Assembly: GCA_947652605.1 (NCBI GenBank)
Contig: OX393577.1
Coordinates: 32,429,466-32,493,465 of the forward strand
Direction: 5' to 3'
Length of the DNA stretch: 64,000 nucleotides
Source of the DNA: Elmis aenea
Taxonomy: Eukaryota > Arthropoda > Insecta > Coleoptera > Elmidae
The notes under the pieces were generated by a model, which was not told where the DNA came from, did not search any database, and saw only the letters and a list, made by a program, of their open reading frames with translations. A program made the translations under genes and the position numbers. Below, one piece after another: positions 25,377 to 36,190 of the stretch. Numbering within the stretch: position 1 is the first letter of the stretch; each line of letters begins with the position of its first letter.

Positions 25377-25803
25377 TAAGTAATGCATCGATTGCAAAAT
25401 ATCCAGGATGTAGTCCAAGGTTTCTTCTAGGCATGGTCTAAATTTAAGCGTTTTTTCTTCAAAAATGGCGGTGGTAGATAATATTAAGCATCACGATGAA
25501 AATCGAAAAATTTTCAAAAAAGTCCAAAAATCTTAAAAATGGCTGCACTTAGGTATAGGGAATGCTAATAAAAGTCCCCCTAAAATAACGTTTTAAATCC
25601 AAAAATGCACTAAAAAATAGACCATTGTATTGAAAATAAAAAAGTAGACGCCAACTTCCGGTATTTCCGGAAGTGTCGCCATATTGAAAATATTTTCATT
25701 AAACAGATTAGATGCCATTATGGTCATAACCAAAATTTCAGATCCATACCCTTTTTCATTCTTCATATATTTTTAATGCCCGGTCTCAATCAATCACCCT
25801 GTA

Positions 25804-25962
25804 TAGTTATTACGCAGCGAGAAACAAAAAATTCGACAATTATTATAACTAACTTTTTTATTTTTTAACTGCCTGCACATTCTCTCTCGGTGGTTGGTGT
25901 TTAATTACCTAATTTATTAATTCATATCCATTGATTTAGATTTTGCATATTTTAAAACATTG
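25804..25962. other. Short spacer between elements
   Basis: A/T-rich sequence with no recognisable feature, between the outer foldback element and the mariner. Confidence 0.5.
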
Positions 25963-25964
25963 TA

Positions 25965-26804
25965 TTAGGTTGGCCAAAAAGTCTGTTTGAAGAGAAACGA
26001 AGAGAAAGTTCTGCCATCTCATGGGCAGATTCATAATTACCTGCTCAAAGAATTTTTTGTCTTTACTGGCGAAAAACTCTTCTAGGTGAATTTTTACATT
26101 CTTTTTAGAGTTGAAGGTCTGTCCATTCAATGAATTTTGATGAGAACGAAATAAATAGAAATCTGAAGGCGCAAGGTCGGGCAAATATGGAGGGTGCGGC
26201 AAAACTTCCCAGCCAAGCTTCAGTCACTTCTGCCGAGTCTACAAATAAGTGTGCGGTCTAGCATTGTCATGATGGAATACAATGCCCCTACGATTAGTTA
26301 GTTCTGGACGCTTCTACTTGCGTTTAATTTGTCCAGCTGATCGCAGTACACATCCGAATTAATGGTCCTGGTTTTGGGAAGAAGCTAGTAAAAGACACCC
26401 TTCCAATCCGATCAAATTTAAAGAATAACCTTCTTCGGGTGAAGACCTGCTTTGGAGGTTGTTTGTAGCGGTTCGCCGCTCTTCCCCCATGATCTTTTGC
26501 GCTCCACATAGTTATAGACGATCCACTTTTCATACCCTATCACCATAAGCTTTAAAAAAGGATCGTTTTCTACACGTTTTGGCAACGAATCCCATGTGGG
26601 AATTCTTTGGGCAAGGTTAATCTCATTCAGTTGATGTGGACCCCAAACATCAAGTCTTCTGACGTAGCTAAATGGATGCAGATGGTCAATTTAGCGTCGA
26701 ACTACGTTGAACTGTCGCAAGGGACATAATGAAATTAGCTACTTATTAGAGTGCTTGAAGTTTATTGTGACAAAAAAACCAAACGGGCGTTTTAGCCGAC
26801 CCAA
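25965..26804 (-). mobile_element. mariner element, internally deleted
   Basis: The terminal repeats are TTAGGTTGGCCAAAAAGTCT on the left and, read inward from the right, TTGGGTCGGCTAAAACGCCC. TA dinucleotides flank both ends (25963-25964 and 26805-26806). At 840 bp it is well short of the about 1.3 kb usual for mariner. The missing part is the N-terminal helix-turn-helix region next to the right end. End sequence and protein motifs fit the mariner (DD34D) group, perhaps the mellifera subfamily. Confidence 0.85.
25980..26665 (-). pseudogene. mariner transposase, DD34D, N-terminally deleted and decayed
   Basis: Reading on the minus strand from about 26665, one recognises RRLDVWGPHQLNEINLAQRI, then [80 protein letters not shown] and the C-terminal FYERGI/LPxRWQ-like tail. 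This is the usual order of a mariner catalytic domain. The spacing from the second Asp (HHDNARPH) to the third (APSD) is 34 residues, as expected for DD34D. The first catalytic Asp is lost: the conserved GDE reads GYE, with the changed codon at 26532-26534. There are at least five in-frame stops and one or more frameshifts. It cannot make an active enzyme. Confidence 0.85.
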
Positions 26805-26806
26805 TA

Positions 26807-27532
26807 TTTACATTAAAATGAGAGAAATTATATCAGAAAAAATAATTTGCTAATTAATGACCCTAGCCTCCTAGCGTAGTGTTAGGAAAGTATAATAAAA
26901 TATCCAAGAGCTACAAAAGTATATAATCGGTTATTTTATGAAATAACTAGTTATTTCATAGAATACCAATTACAAATAGTTAAAATATAAAATAGTTCGC
27001 TATTTTATGCTTTACATCGTTATTTCGTATCATAGTAGCCGTGATCTGTGTAAAGTGTGTAACGAAAAATTTTTCGTGTAGAAAACAAATGCTAAGTTCA
27101 CAAATACTCCTATCAAATAAAACCATTAAGAATAATAATAGAGGTTAAGGTTAGAAGTTGGTTAAAGGTTTTTTAAAAATAAATTATAAAAAGAAATCAA
27201 ATAAGGTTTGTTTTCATAAAAAAAAACAATTTTTAACGCGACCCTAGTTTATTTGGTAAGTAATAGAAAATAGAGGATCAGCTTAAAGGTTTTTTAAAAC
27301 TTGTTTTTGGAGAAATAATGAAAATGAAGATTAAAGGTGTTTCTATTTTTTAAAAAAGCAGCTTCACCAACCTTTAAACTGGTCCCTCATTCAAATAGTT
27401 AGCAATACCCACATTAATGGTTAGCTAAAGCTTTTCATTTTTAATGAAAATGAAGATAGCATTTTTTTTAAATTAATATTTTCTTGCTGTATTTGGTACA
27501 GTTACGTTATTTTATTTTATAACTAGGTAATG
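26807..27532. other. Intervening sequence with ATAACTAGTTAT repeats
   Basis: No gene. A 24-bp perfect palindrome centred on AACTAGTT lies at 26937-26960. Related ATTTTATGAAATAACTAG sequence recurs at 28461-28486, beyond the Ginger-like element. The two may be the ends of an older element that was split by that insertion. Confidence 0.5.
26937..26960. repeat. 24-bp perfect palindrome
   Basis: TATGAAATAACT followed by its exact reverse complement. A near copy of one half, with the same upstream sequence, is at 28461-28486. Confidence 0.8.
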
Positions 27533-27536
27533 TATA

Positions 27537-28398
27537 TGTTACGGCCAAAGCCCGAAATCGGCTAAAGTGGGAAGTGTTCGGCCAATTCGAGTAACGGCCA
27601 ATGTCGCTGTTAATTGACCGACCAATGTCCGATATTTTCTTAATTTCGGGATTTGGCCGGCCAGTTTGCGAAATACCATGGAGCGATCGGCCAAAGTCGT
27701 AAGAAAAAATCAAGAGCAAATTTTGGTGCGTCTGTATAATTTCATACTTGATACAATCTCTTTATAATCTTGATCATCACTTGTTACAACACCTTGAGCT
27801 TGCAACCTAACATGAGCTGCTGACCTCTTCTTCCTGATTGCTTGTTTATTATGACATAGTCTGCAAGTAATTTTTCCTCCGTACCCCGTCTGCTTCGTTA
27901 CTTATTCCACAAATTGCACGGACATCTTTGCCGCAGGACGCACAACAATGGACTGAACTAAATTTTTTTTTAAACACCACACAGAATCGCCACGGCAGCA
28001 GCTTCATTGTCGGAGGCAGTCCTTGCATTTATAGCATCCTCAATTTATTGTCGACGTTCTCAAGGTCTTCGTCTGTAACTAACAATAAGTTATCGACAAC
28101 CTCTCTGGGCAGATTTGAGGTGCTCAACCCCACTTTTGCTTTGCAGCCAAACATAGCCTCATATGGCGACTGCTGAGTGCGTTGGTAAAAAGTACGGTTT
28201 TTCATGAATTGAATAAATCGGACAGTATTGTATCAGCGAATTTTGGCCAGAGATTTTCCGCCACTTCGAGAAATAGCCGGCCAAAGTAGCATATACTCTG
28301 TTAATTTCAAGTAATCGGACGTTGGCCACACCTCTCGGTAAAGTGCGAAAAGGCCGACCAATTAGGAACTGGCCGCACTTCAGGTGTTGGCCGTAACA
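27537..28398 (-). mobile_element. Ginger/GIN-like DNA transposon, internally deleted
   Basis: The ends are TGTTACGGCCAA and its reverse complement. They carry the 5'-TGT...ACA-3' termini known for Ginger elements, and the flanks are TATA on both sides (27533-27536 and 28399-28402), a 4-bp duplication. Both ends are filled with spaced GGCCAA, GGCCGA and CCGGCCAAAG motifs, roughly a dozen, as subterminal repeats. The 862-bp interior carries, on the minus strand, the C-terminal end of an integrase-like protein. The rest of the integrase is missing. Assignment to Ginger/GIN rests on the end sequence plus the integrase similarity and is inference. Confidence 0.6.
27710..28187 (-). pseudogene. KRBA2-like integrase, C-terminal remnant with zinc-finger-like tail
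   Basis: Minus-strand reading gives YQRTQQSPYEAMFGCKAKVG, the segment that follows the catalytic core in gypsy-type and GIN/KRBA2-like integrases. It continues as LSTSNLPREVVDNL and DEDLENV. After a stop and frame changes it resumes as a cysteine-rich tail: CxxCxKDVRAICGISNEAD, then (after another shift) GYGGKITCRLCHNKQAIRKK, then AHVRLQAQG and a stop at 27710-27712. The paired CxxC/HxxC pattern is typical of the tail of KRAB-A-domain-2-like (KRBA2-like) proteins in invertebrates. The DDE catalytic core is absent. There are at least one stop and two frameshifts, so it is a pseudogene within a deletion derivative. Confidence 0.6.
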
Positions 28399-28402
28399 TA
28401 TA

Positions 28403-29005
28403 CAATAACTAGCTAAAGTTTTAAATAATATAAATATTCTATAATTTAACTACCGAGAACCGATATTTTATGAAATAACTAGCTATTACATATAATATAT
28501 ATTTTATATACTTTAACAGTAACAATCGCATCATGGCAAGAAAAATGGCACAACTCAAAAAGCTTTTACCTCTATCTTACCTCCAACTTTACTTTAATGG
28601 TCATAAGTGACAGCCATTTACAATATAATTTTGAAGCATATAAACCAAATAAAGGTTAAAGAAGTCGTCTTAAACATTCACAGATTCCATATTGTTAAAA
28701 ATTTCAATTCCAAGTTTTATGATTACGTTTTTTCAACGTGCCGAAAAATGTCTTTTTTTGAGTTTTGTCATTTTCTTGCCGAGGTGTGATACATAAAATC
28801 AAATATTAGAACAATTTATTATAAACTATTTTTCATGATTAACAAAATAACTTATTCAACAAGAACGTTTAATTATTTAATCAAAGAAAATATCTTTTTT
28901 GTGCGATCGTACTAGAAACAGCTGTTTGACGGACGCGTTAGCAACAATAAAGTACTGCATTACCGGCGTTATCCTTAGCAACGGCCTAAAAAGTAACTTT
29001 ACTTA
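28403..29005. other. Gene-free stretch
   Basis: Contains the half-copy (28461-28486) of the palindromic repeat described at 26937. A 60-codon open frame at 28607 has no recognisable motif and is probably chance. No other feature is seen. Confidence 0.5.
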
Positions 29006-29396
29006 TGCCCGGTTTCTCCGACACATCTTAAGATCTAGCTGAATCTTAAGTTCGCCTTAACGGTATAAAGTGTTGCACCAAGCAATTTTAAGAACATATT
29101 CGACTTGAGCTGAGCTCACATCTTGAGTCGCTGTTTACTAGAACTTGAGCTGGAGTACATAACCTAAAAGTATCTTGTATTTGCTTTGTTTGTAGTTAAG
29201 TGTTTGTTTAAATTGTTGTTTAAGTTTAAATATGGATATTGACTTTATAAATATGATAAATGATGCAGATGATGACTTGTACGACCCTGTAATTCCTCGA
29301 AGGCGATTTGTTCGCGCAAATCCATTTACGGATTACGTCTCGGCCAGCAAACCAGACGCGGCCGAAAAAGTTACACTTTTTGGCCTTGATACATAA
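29006..29396 (+). mobile_element. Possible PIF/Harbinger 5'-end fragment
   Basis: It begins TTA|TGCCCGGTTTCTCCGACA, which resembles the ends of insect PIF/Harbinger-type elements (TWA target, GCCxGGTTTC end). A leader of about 225 bp follows, then a short frame with a Harbinger-like N-terminus. I cannot find the opposite terminus, so the 3' limit is set at the end of the frame. This is a one-ended fragment. Confidence 0.4.
29232..29396 (+). pseudogene. Harbinger-type transposase N-terminus (54-codon fragment)
   Basis: The frame starts MDIDFINMINDADDDLYD and continues PVIPRRRFVRANPFTDYVSA. An acidic leader, then DDxLYDPVIPRR, then a R-x-NPF-x-DY block, is the characteristic start of PIF/Harbinger nuclease proteins (HARBI1-like). 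In those the next segment is an RxRxSK motif leading into the DDE nuclease. Here the similarity stops after about 36 residues, and the frame closes at 29394-29396. No catalytic part is seen downstream on either strand. The assignment is by motif recognition only. Confidence 0.45.
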
Positions 29397-32300
29397 ATAA
29401 CTATTACGTATACAGAAAATTGTAAAAAAACAAAAAGTCGTTATAATAAAAAGCTCGATGTTATGGTCATTTAACAGATTGGTAATAAAAGATAATAAAA
29501 CGGACAACGGTAGGCATCTCCTTGTAGGCTGTCACAGAACATATAGGCTGTGTTATATTTTTCTAACACGATTAATATCATTGTGACGTCTGTCAAACAC
29601 TGCCACCCACACACGGTCTCACCCACATAACAAAAAACCGGTTCAATACGTTTTGTTTGGTTTCACTAACCGGTACTATGTAACCGATAAATTTCGAGAT
29701 CGATGTTCAAGATTTTGTCGGTTTAAGTTGTAGTTTTGTTGCAGCATTGATGATAATGATTAATAATGATAAAATAAATCAATCACTAAATAATGACTAC
29801 ATTATTTTTGCCTAATATGTATATGCATATAATACTTTTATGAAAATCATAACATTACAATTAGCTGCAATATGTTTGTGGCTTTTTTTAATTTATAATA
29901 CACTAAATAAATTGTTTTTTACAATAATAATTTGTCATTTATTTATTGTTTTAATATTATTATTGCTGTAATCGAAGGGTAATATTTATAGAAGTTCATT
30001 AATTAATCTTTGAAAATTTACCAATATTCTTGGCATAAATATTTGGATATAAACTAAACAATGTTATTAATATAATTTCTAATTAAATAAATGGGTATAA
30101 GAATGTGTTCTGATATAATAGACGCTCTGTTGTTTCATTCACAATAATTTGGAGGTAAGACTATAAAGATAAATAACGTAGAATGAAAGAAGGAGAATTA
30201 ACGCTTGCCCGACCATTAATCCTAATTTATGTAACAAAAAAGTAACCATCTCTGAAAAAAGTATATTTGTATACATTATACAGATCTAAAGATCTAAGCA
30301 AAATGACATGATACAAATTTCACAAAAAAATTAAGCACAATATGATGTTTTTTTGGAAAACAACACCGTTTTAAAATGTATAATATTATTGTTTGGCGAA
30401 ATTCTCAGTTAAAGTAAAAATAAGATATAAATGGTGGAAGTGAATTTAAGCACGTACTTATTTAAGTTTTTAGTTTTACTAGGCAGTCTTAAGTAATAAA
30501 CATTTTATGCAATAATAGTGTCCATTTTTCAGGATGGTTTGATATTTATTTATAGTATATTCTTTATTTACGGCAACGTAACTTACTGTAAAATATCTCT
30601 TTGTTTAATTGTTTTTACTCGTAGCATAAAAACTGTTTTTTTGATAAACTACAAGCAAAAATTATTTTTTTTAATTACGAAAATCGACTTACAGAAAATA
30701 GTCAAATATCAGTTTTCGCGAAAACCAGTAATTGCATTATACTACTCTGAAAGTTTTATTATTCTACAGTCTACACTGTACAGCATAGCAAGAGAATAAA
30801 TGATCTAATTAACATAATTAAAACTTGTGGATGTAAATTTGCAGTACACCCCTTACAATTTAACTTTATGAAAATTATTTACTTTCTGTTGTTAAAGCTT
30901 ATTTAGGTAATATTTAAAATTTATGACAAGACCGTCTTAGTAAGTTATCGGTAGATTGATCTAACTGAAAATGTTGTATTATTGTAAATATAAGATATTT
31001 TTGTACAACAAAATGGAAAACTTGATAATGAAAATAAATGTTTTATAACTCTGCTATTTGTTGTCGACACTGTGTGGTTACTTTTCTACGAAAGACTTTT
31101 GAAGATGTATAAGGTACTCTCTACTGTACGTTCTTTGGTATAGCAGCTTTTGATAAGAGTTATAAAACCTTACTACGCTTTTGGGAGCACTTCCCATTAA
31201 TGACATCAAGCACGATTTTGTTACTTGCAAGGGTTAAGAAATATCTTTCAACTTTTTGCATTAAAAAAGACAAAATATCTAGAAAGGTAGTCCTAAATAT
31301 AAGCCGACTGATTTCAATTTTACGTTGGTACATAAATTGTTGTCACACATATAGATTCTTGAATATTTTAATTTTGTTGTAATTGCCTTTTAGCTAACAG
31401 ATAAATCAGGAGTGATATTTAAGAGAAAGAAGAAATTCTAGAATTAAATAGATCAAAACAATACGAACGCAAAATAAAAGTTGTTTGCAGTTTTTATGTC
31501 ATACATGTGCCTGTTTATTTTTTGATGTGTGTATAATTCGGTTTATATATTATCTGGAACAAAAAAACAACTAACGATATAAGGAAATCTCCAAAAGTGA
31601 ACAGATTTGGCACTCACCACGATGCATATGCCTATCATAACGACTAGAAGCAAAATTTTGGCTTTAATTTTATAACAAAGCAAATTGAAACGTCGCAATG
31701 CAGAATATAAAATATTAACACTAAAAAAAAAATACATGTAATGTTAGTTATGAAATAATAAGCATTGTACCAACAGTAATGAAAAATAATAAATGAATTA
31801 AGTGATGAAAAATTTTAAAGAAAAATTATTTCAAGTCAATAAATGTTGTCGCTGTCATTTAACATAGTCTGAATAAAACATTCTTAAGTTAAAAGTCTTT
31901 CAGTCATTATTATTGGAAACAGTAATCGTAGATTCATCACGACTTCTGCAAGATACAAAGCAACAAAAAATTACAAGCGCGTTGTCTAGATTGCAACTGC
32001 ACTTTTTTAAACCACATTTTCTTACTGCACCATTCCCCCAACCACAAAATTGCTACAGAAAGGATATGCAATACTTTTCTTAAAAATAATTTTAGTCGTT
32101 TTACATTTATTGTTTTATTATCTTTGTGGAGAATCTTCAATTTTTTAATTATACTAAAAAGCATCAACAGTTATTTATGGTAACTGTGCACGGGAAATAT
32201 TTTCCAGTATGAAAAATGAAAAGCGAAGTGAAATTTTAATTTACTTTCGTTTTATTATTATAAATTATTAGTCTAACAAAAGTTCTCATCGCGATTCTTC

Positions 32301-33126
32301 CCTCAGATTCGCTCAGTATCATCTGTCACATGGTTATCATAATAATGTCATAATTTTTAATTACTTTCTGATTTCTTGTGATCATAATTCTGTAATATAC
32401 TTATTTTACTTTGTTTTTGCAAATTAAAACCACAAGTTATATGAAATAAAAGTTTGTGAATTCTTAAAACGCTTTTAAAAATGCTAAATATACATTTTAC
32501 GGTTTTACTACTTAAACATGAGCAATCCAATTGATTGTGGCATCATTTAGAGTTTAAAGTAACGTAGGTAACATTAATGGAAGTGACAGAGAAGTAGGAG
32601 TTAAAAGTATTGGAAGTTGACATTTGTTCTGTTGCAGTTAAAGATACATTTGCATGAACACATTTCAACATGAAAAACATGAGAATCTCGGAAACAGTTT
32701 GAGATTAAAAAAAAGTTAAATTAGTGTTTCGTAAAAAAAATAAACTAAAAAGGTATATCTTGTGTTCAGTTTCTGAGATTTACACTAAAAAAGGTACCTA
32801 GTTTTCTTGTTTTCGTTATAAATTTGTTATTATGAAAGATAGCCATTTAAAATTTTGTATTTATAACGTAGCCAAATGCCTAGATTGCATGATATTGTTA
32901 AAACCGACCCAGTTTGCTTAGTTTTTGAGATGCGATAGTCAACTTTTTTTTAAGGTAATAAACAATAATTCAAGATAAGTTGGAACGTCCCGTATATATT
33001 CATATTTTTTGGAAATATGATGACTATATTATTCATTATTCGACAACTATAAGCATAAACATTCAATGTGGAAATAAATTGTTCAGTGTTGTATTTCAAA
33101 AACTAAGCAGGCCTTCGGTTAAGGGC
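29397..33126. other. Gene-free AT-rich stretch
   Basis: No supported gene. A few frames of 60-95 codons exist on both strands (for example around 30518-30799), but they are Phe/Ile/Leu/Lys-rich translations of A/T-rich DNA without recognisable domains. No terminal-repeat signature of the families found elsewhere is visible. Around 29520-29700 the sequence is somewhat less A/T-rich, without an identifiable feature. Confidence 0.55.
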
Positions 33127-33328
33127 CAGTGATGCGCAATCCATGGGTCGCGGCCCCTCAAGGAGTCGTGTAAAATATTCAAGAAATTCTCCTGTTGGAA
33201 AATGATAAATTTTCATATTATTGCTATTTTTATATAGTTACCTATAGCATGGTAAAAACAAATAATTGTTCGCGTCAAATTTTCGTCTGAGGAAGGAGTT
33301 GCAAGTGTAACAAGGTTGCGCACCACCG
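33127..33328. repeat. Candidate hAT-type MITE, degenerate
   Basis: The left end CAGTGATGCGCAATC and the right end (read inward) CGGTGGTGCGCAACC match at 12 of 15 positions. The interior includes GGTCGCGGCCCCTC and is otherwise A/T-rich. The flanks GTTAAGGG and GCTAAGCT are a plausible but decayed 8-bp duplication. CAGTG-type ends with an 8-bp duplication would mean hAT. Confidence 0.55.
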
Positions 33329-36190
33329 GGCTAAGCTATAAATACCATATTTTATGTTTCTAGAACGCATAACAACAAAGTTACACAGATAATAAAAAAA
33401 AAATTTTTTAAACTTTTCTTAGAGCATTTTAGAAACTGGTCACAATATGTACTTTTAGGTTACAGCCTTACTAAACACGCAAATACATCTCTTTTCTTAT
33501 TTGACCATCATGCTATCTCTAACAACTTTCGAGATCTCCCTGTTTTCATCATATTGTGTATTAAGGAAAACCACAAACAACTTGAAAGACTGCAAGAATG
33601 CAATCTCAATATGTGTTATTTTTGTTGTTTAGTTAAATTCTATTTAAACCTGGATCTATGAACTCAAATAATGTAAAATTTTTGAAAGCGTCCATTATTT
33701 ATGTGTAATTTTACAGTTTCGCTATTTCATCCATCCATTTCATACGGATAAACTGCCAATAACAATTAATATAATCTGTTTATTAACTTTGCCTAACGAC
33801 AAAGCATTTAGGATTACCTACACTAGTGAGATCACTTACTGACATAGCCAGGATAAAAATTAATGGAAATATTATTCTTTAAATATTAAGCTTAGTATGA
33901 TGCTCATAAACTTTAATTTATCTGTGTAATTTAAACTTATACAAATATTAAGAAATGAAATAATTTGATAGGCCGAGATACATTACAATATGAAGTCCTA
34001 ACTTAAATAGTTTTTATATACTAATTAATTATATTTTACAAAACAAATTATACTTTTATATGTTATCGCAGAAAATATAATTTTGTTGCATAATGATATG
34101 AGCGCATACGTATAAATTATGGTAAAAACAATTTTAGATTTAAAAAATGCTATATAAATGTGCAATTTTATTATGTTGATGAAATTGTTGTTAACACTGT
34201 TGACGATCTCATTTCTCTGATGATCTTTTAGCGATATACTATGGTTTTTACACAAGAGAATTGCCCAGGGAACACAGGACAGCTGCAAACTAATAGCGCA
34301 AAACAATAGATGGAGCATCCAATTTTCGATGCAATTTAATCCTGTTTAGTGTTTAGGGGATGAAAGTGCTTTTTGTTATAATAAAAAGTAAAGTTGCAGC
34401 AAAAACAGAACATATTTTGTTGCAAGTGTAGCATGTTATAGTGTCCATAAGCAATAACCGTGTATGTTTGAATTATTTAAATGATTCATTTATTATTATA
34501 AACAAGTTTAATGATTTTTTTTTCGAAGAATATCTTGTAAAAAATATGATATCAGTTTCTGGACTCTCGCGTCTTCATCAGCAGCAATATTAGTTAATAG
34601 TTATTTATATTAATAAACAAGAATGTTTTCGGATTTCGATATAGTTATTGTTTGCAATTTGTTTAGTAATAATTAAAAATTGTCGAGCAAGTAGCCTGCT
34701 GCTTATTTAATTTATTAACAAAATTATAAAGCCTAACTGAATGTAAGATTTATAATTGGCATTTTCTGAACGTTGTTTACGGAACGTGTAATTATTTTTC
34801 TTAATTAATCAAAAGCACTTGAAAACGACAAAATTTGATATTAAAAATACGTATTTCTTGATTAAAGGGCGAATACACATTTGCAATGCTGCGATGAGGA
34901 TTTGGGAAATGAACGCTATGTGCAATAAAATTGTATGTAAACAGTGAGTGCCCCGCTTACTAAGAGGGTGCAACGGTAAAATTAACGGTGCGACGAATGT
35001 TTTAACCCGATCGGTAGCAACTAATATAATAAATACCGATCCGAAAAAAAAGAGCAAATCCTATTTATATTAAATTGCAGGATTAACACTTTTAAAAATA
35101 AATTGAATTTAATGGATCTAGCCACGATAGCTAAATAACGCATCTGAATAACTAATTTATTTTAGTTGTTAAAAGCGATATCCCTAAAATATGATTTAAT
35201 GCTCATTTTGCTCTTTTTTATTATTGGTAACCAAACCGCGAATACGGTGCAGGTCTATAAAATTTTAAAATTAAACCTGCTCCATATAACTCGCCAACTG
35301 CTTGAGTAATAAAATTTGCAAATTAAAATCGGATTAAGTCGTAACAGTCATCTATAATTATTTTTCAACAATTTTTTTAAACATAAAAATATTCTTTAAA
35401 CTTTATTACCTATTACGACGACCAAACAAAAAATGTAACTGTAAAGTTTAGAATTATTTTACAGTTTAGAGAACAATATTCAATGGCGATAACTTACTAA
35501 TTGGCAGGTATTGCGGCCAATTATTTAATGGCGATGTAATTATATCAGTAGCCTAGTATTTAAATTATAGTTAACATTTTGCAATTGCGGCTGCTACTGC
35601 AAAAAGTACAACTGCTCTAGTTTCAATAAATCTAATGCACTACGACTGTCTGCCTATAAAATGCAATTTGTAGGAGTCTACTATTTTATATCTTGCTTCA
35701 ATATATAAATTATTCATACTCAGTTATATAAATCTTGTAACATATTTAAGAAAAGAAAACTGCCTTGCGGGCTACACTTACAAGTCTTTCAAAAAATTTT
35801 TTTATTGTGTACCGTAAATGTCAATATAGGTACACATGTTTCAAAGAATAAAACTTTGCCCAACTATAAAAAAATGAATGAATAAAATAAGTGGTTTATT
35901 TTAATAATTTTGCGAGCTACAAACATAATTTTATTCAGAAAACGATGCATATTAAGTGTTAAAATAAACAATGTCTCAGCCAAGACACATTTTTCGTTGC
36001 TGTTATAACTAAAAATTTAAATAAGAATGTTAAGTAAAAGTTATTTATGGTCATTTTAAACTATGCAGAGTGTTTTATTTTGCGCACCAATACGTAACTT
36101 TTTTTCTATAAATGGAACATTATGTATTTTTTGAGTTATGAATTAAAATTTGTTTCAAAAGTGTAAGTTTTTTGTACCTTAAATCAATCA
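33329..36190. other. Gene-free AT-rich stretch
   Basis: No supported gene or element. Minus-strand frames at 34025-34318 (97 codons) and 34809-35057 (82 codons) have no recognisable motif. The last few hundred bases (about 36060-36140) vaguely resemble the end of a CAGGGTG-type repeat (GCAGAGTGTTTTATTTTGCG), too decayed to call. Confidence 0.5.

Larger units (their letters stand above)
23942..25801. mobile_element. Outer foldback element FB5, palindrome split by an inner element
   Basis: The ends read TATA|CAGGGTGATTGATTGAG and CTCAATCAATCACCCTG|TATA. The left part (23942-24364) and the right part (25379-25801) are each 423 bp and are near-perfect reverse complements. Joined without the inner element they would form one continuous palindrome centred on ATTACT-TA-AGTAAT. 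An ACTTCCGG-TATTT-CCGGAAGT hairpin is at 25654-25674, 127 bp inside the right end, with a slightly decayed partner at the same distance from the left end. I see no coding region in the outer arms. TA target duplication points to a Tc1/mariner-type mobiliser. Confidence 0.85.

Noticed and set aside
34025..34318. 97-codon minus-strand frame, possibly a membrane protein
   Set aside because: Composition is that of random A/T-rich translation; no conserved pattern or gene context.
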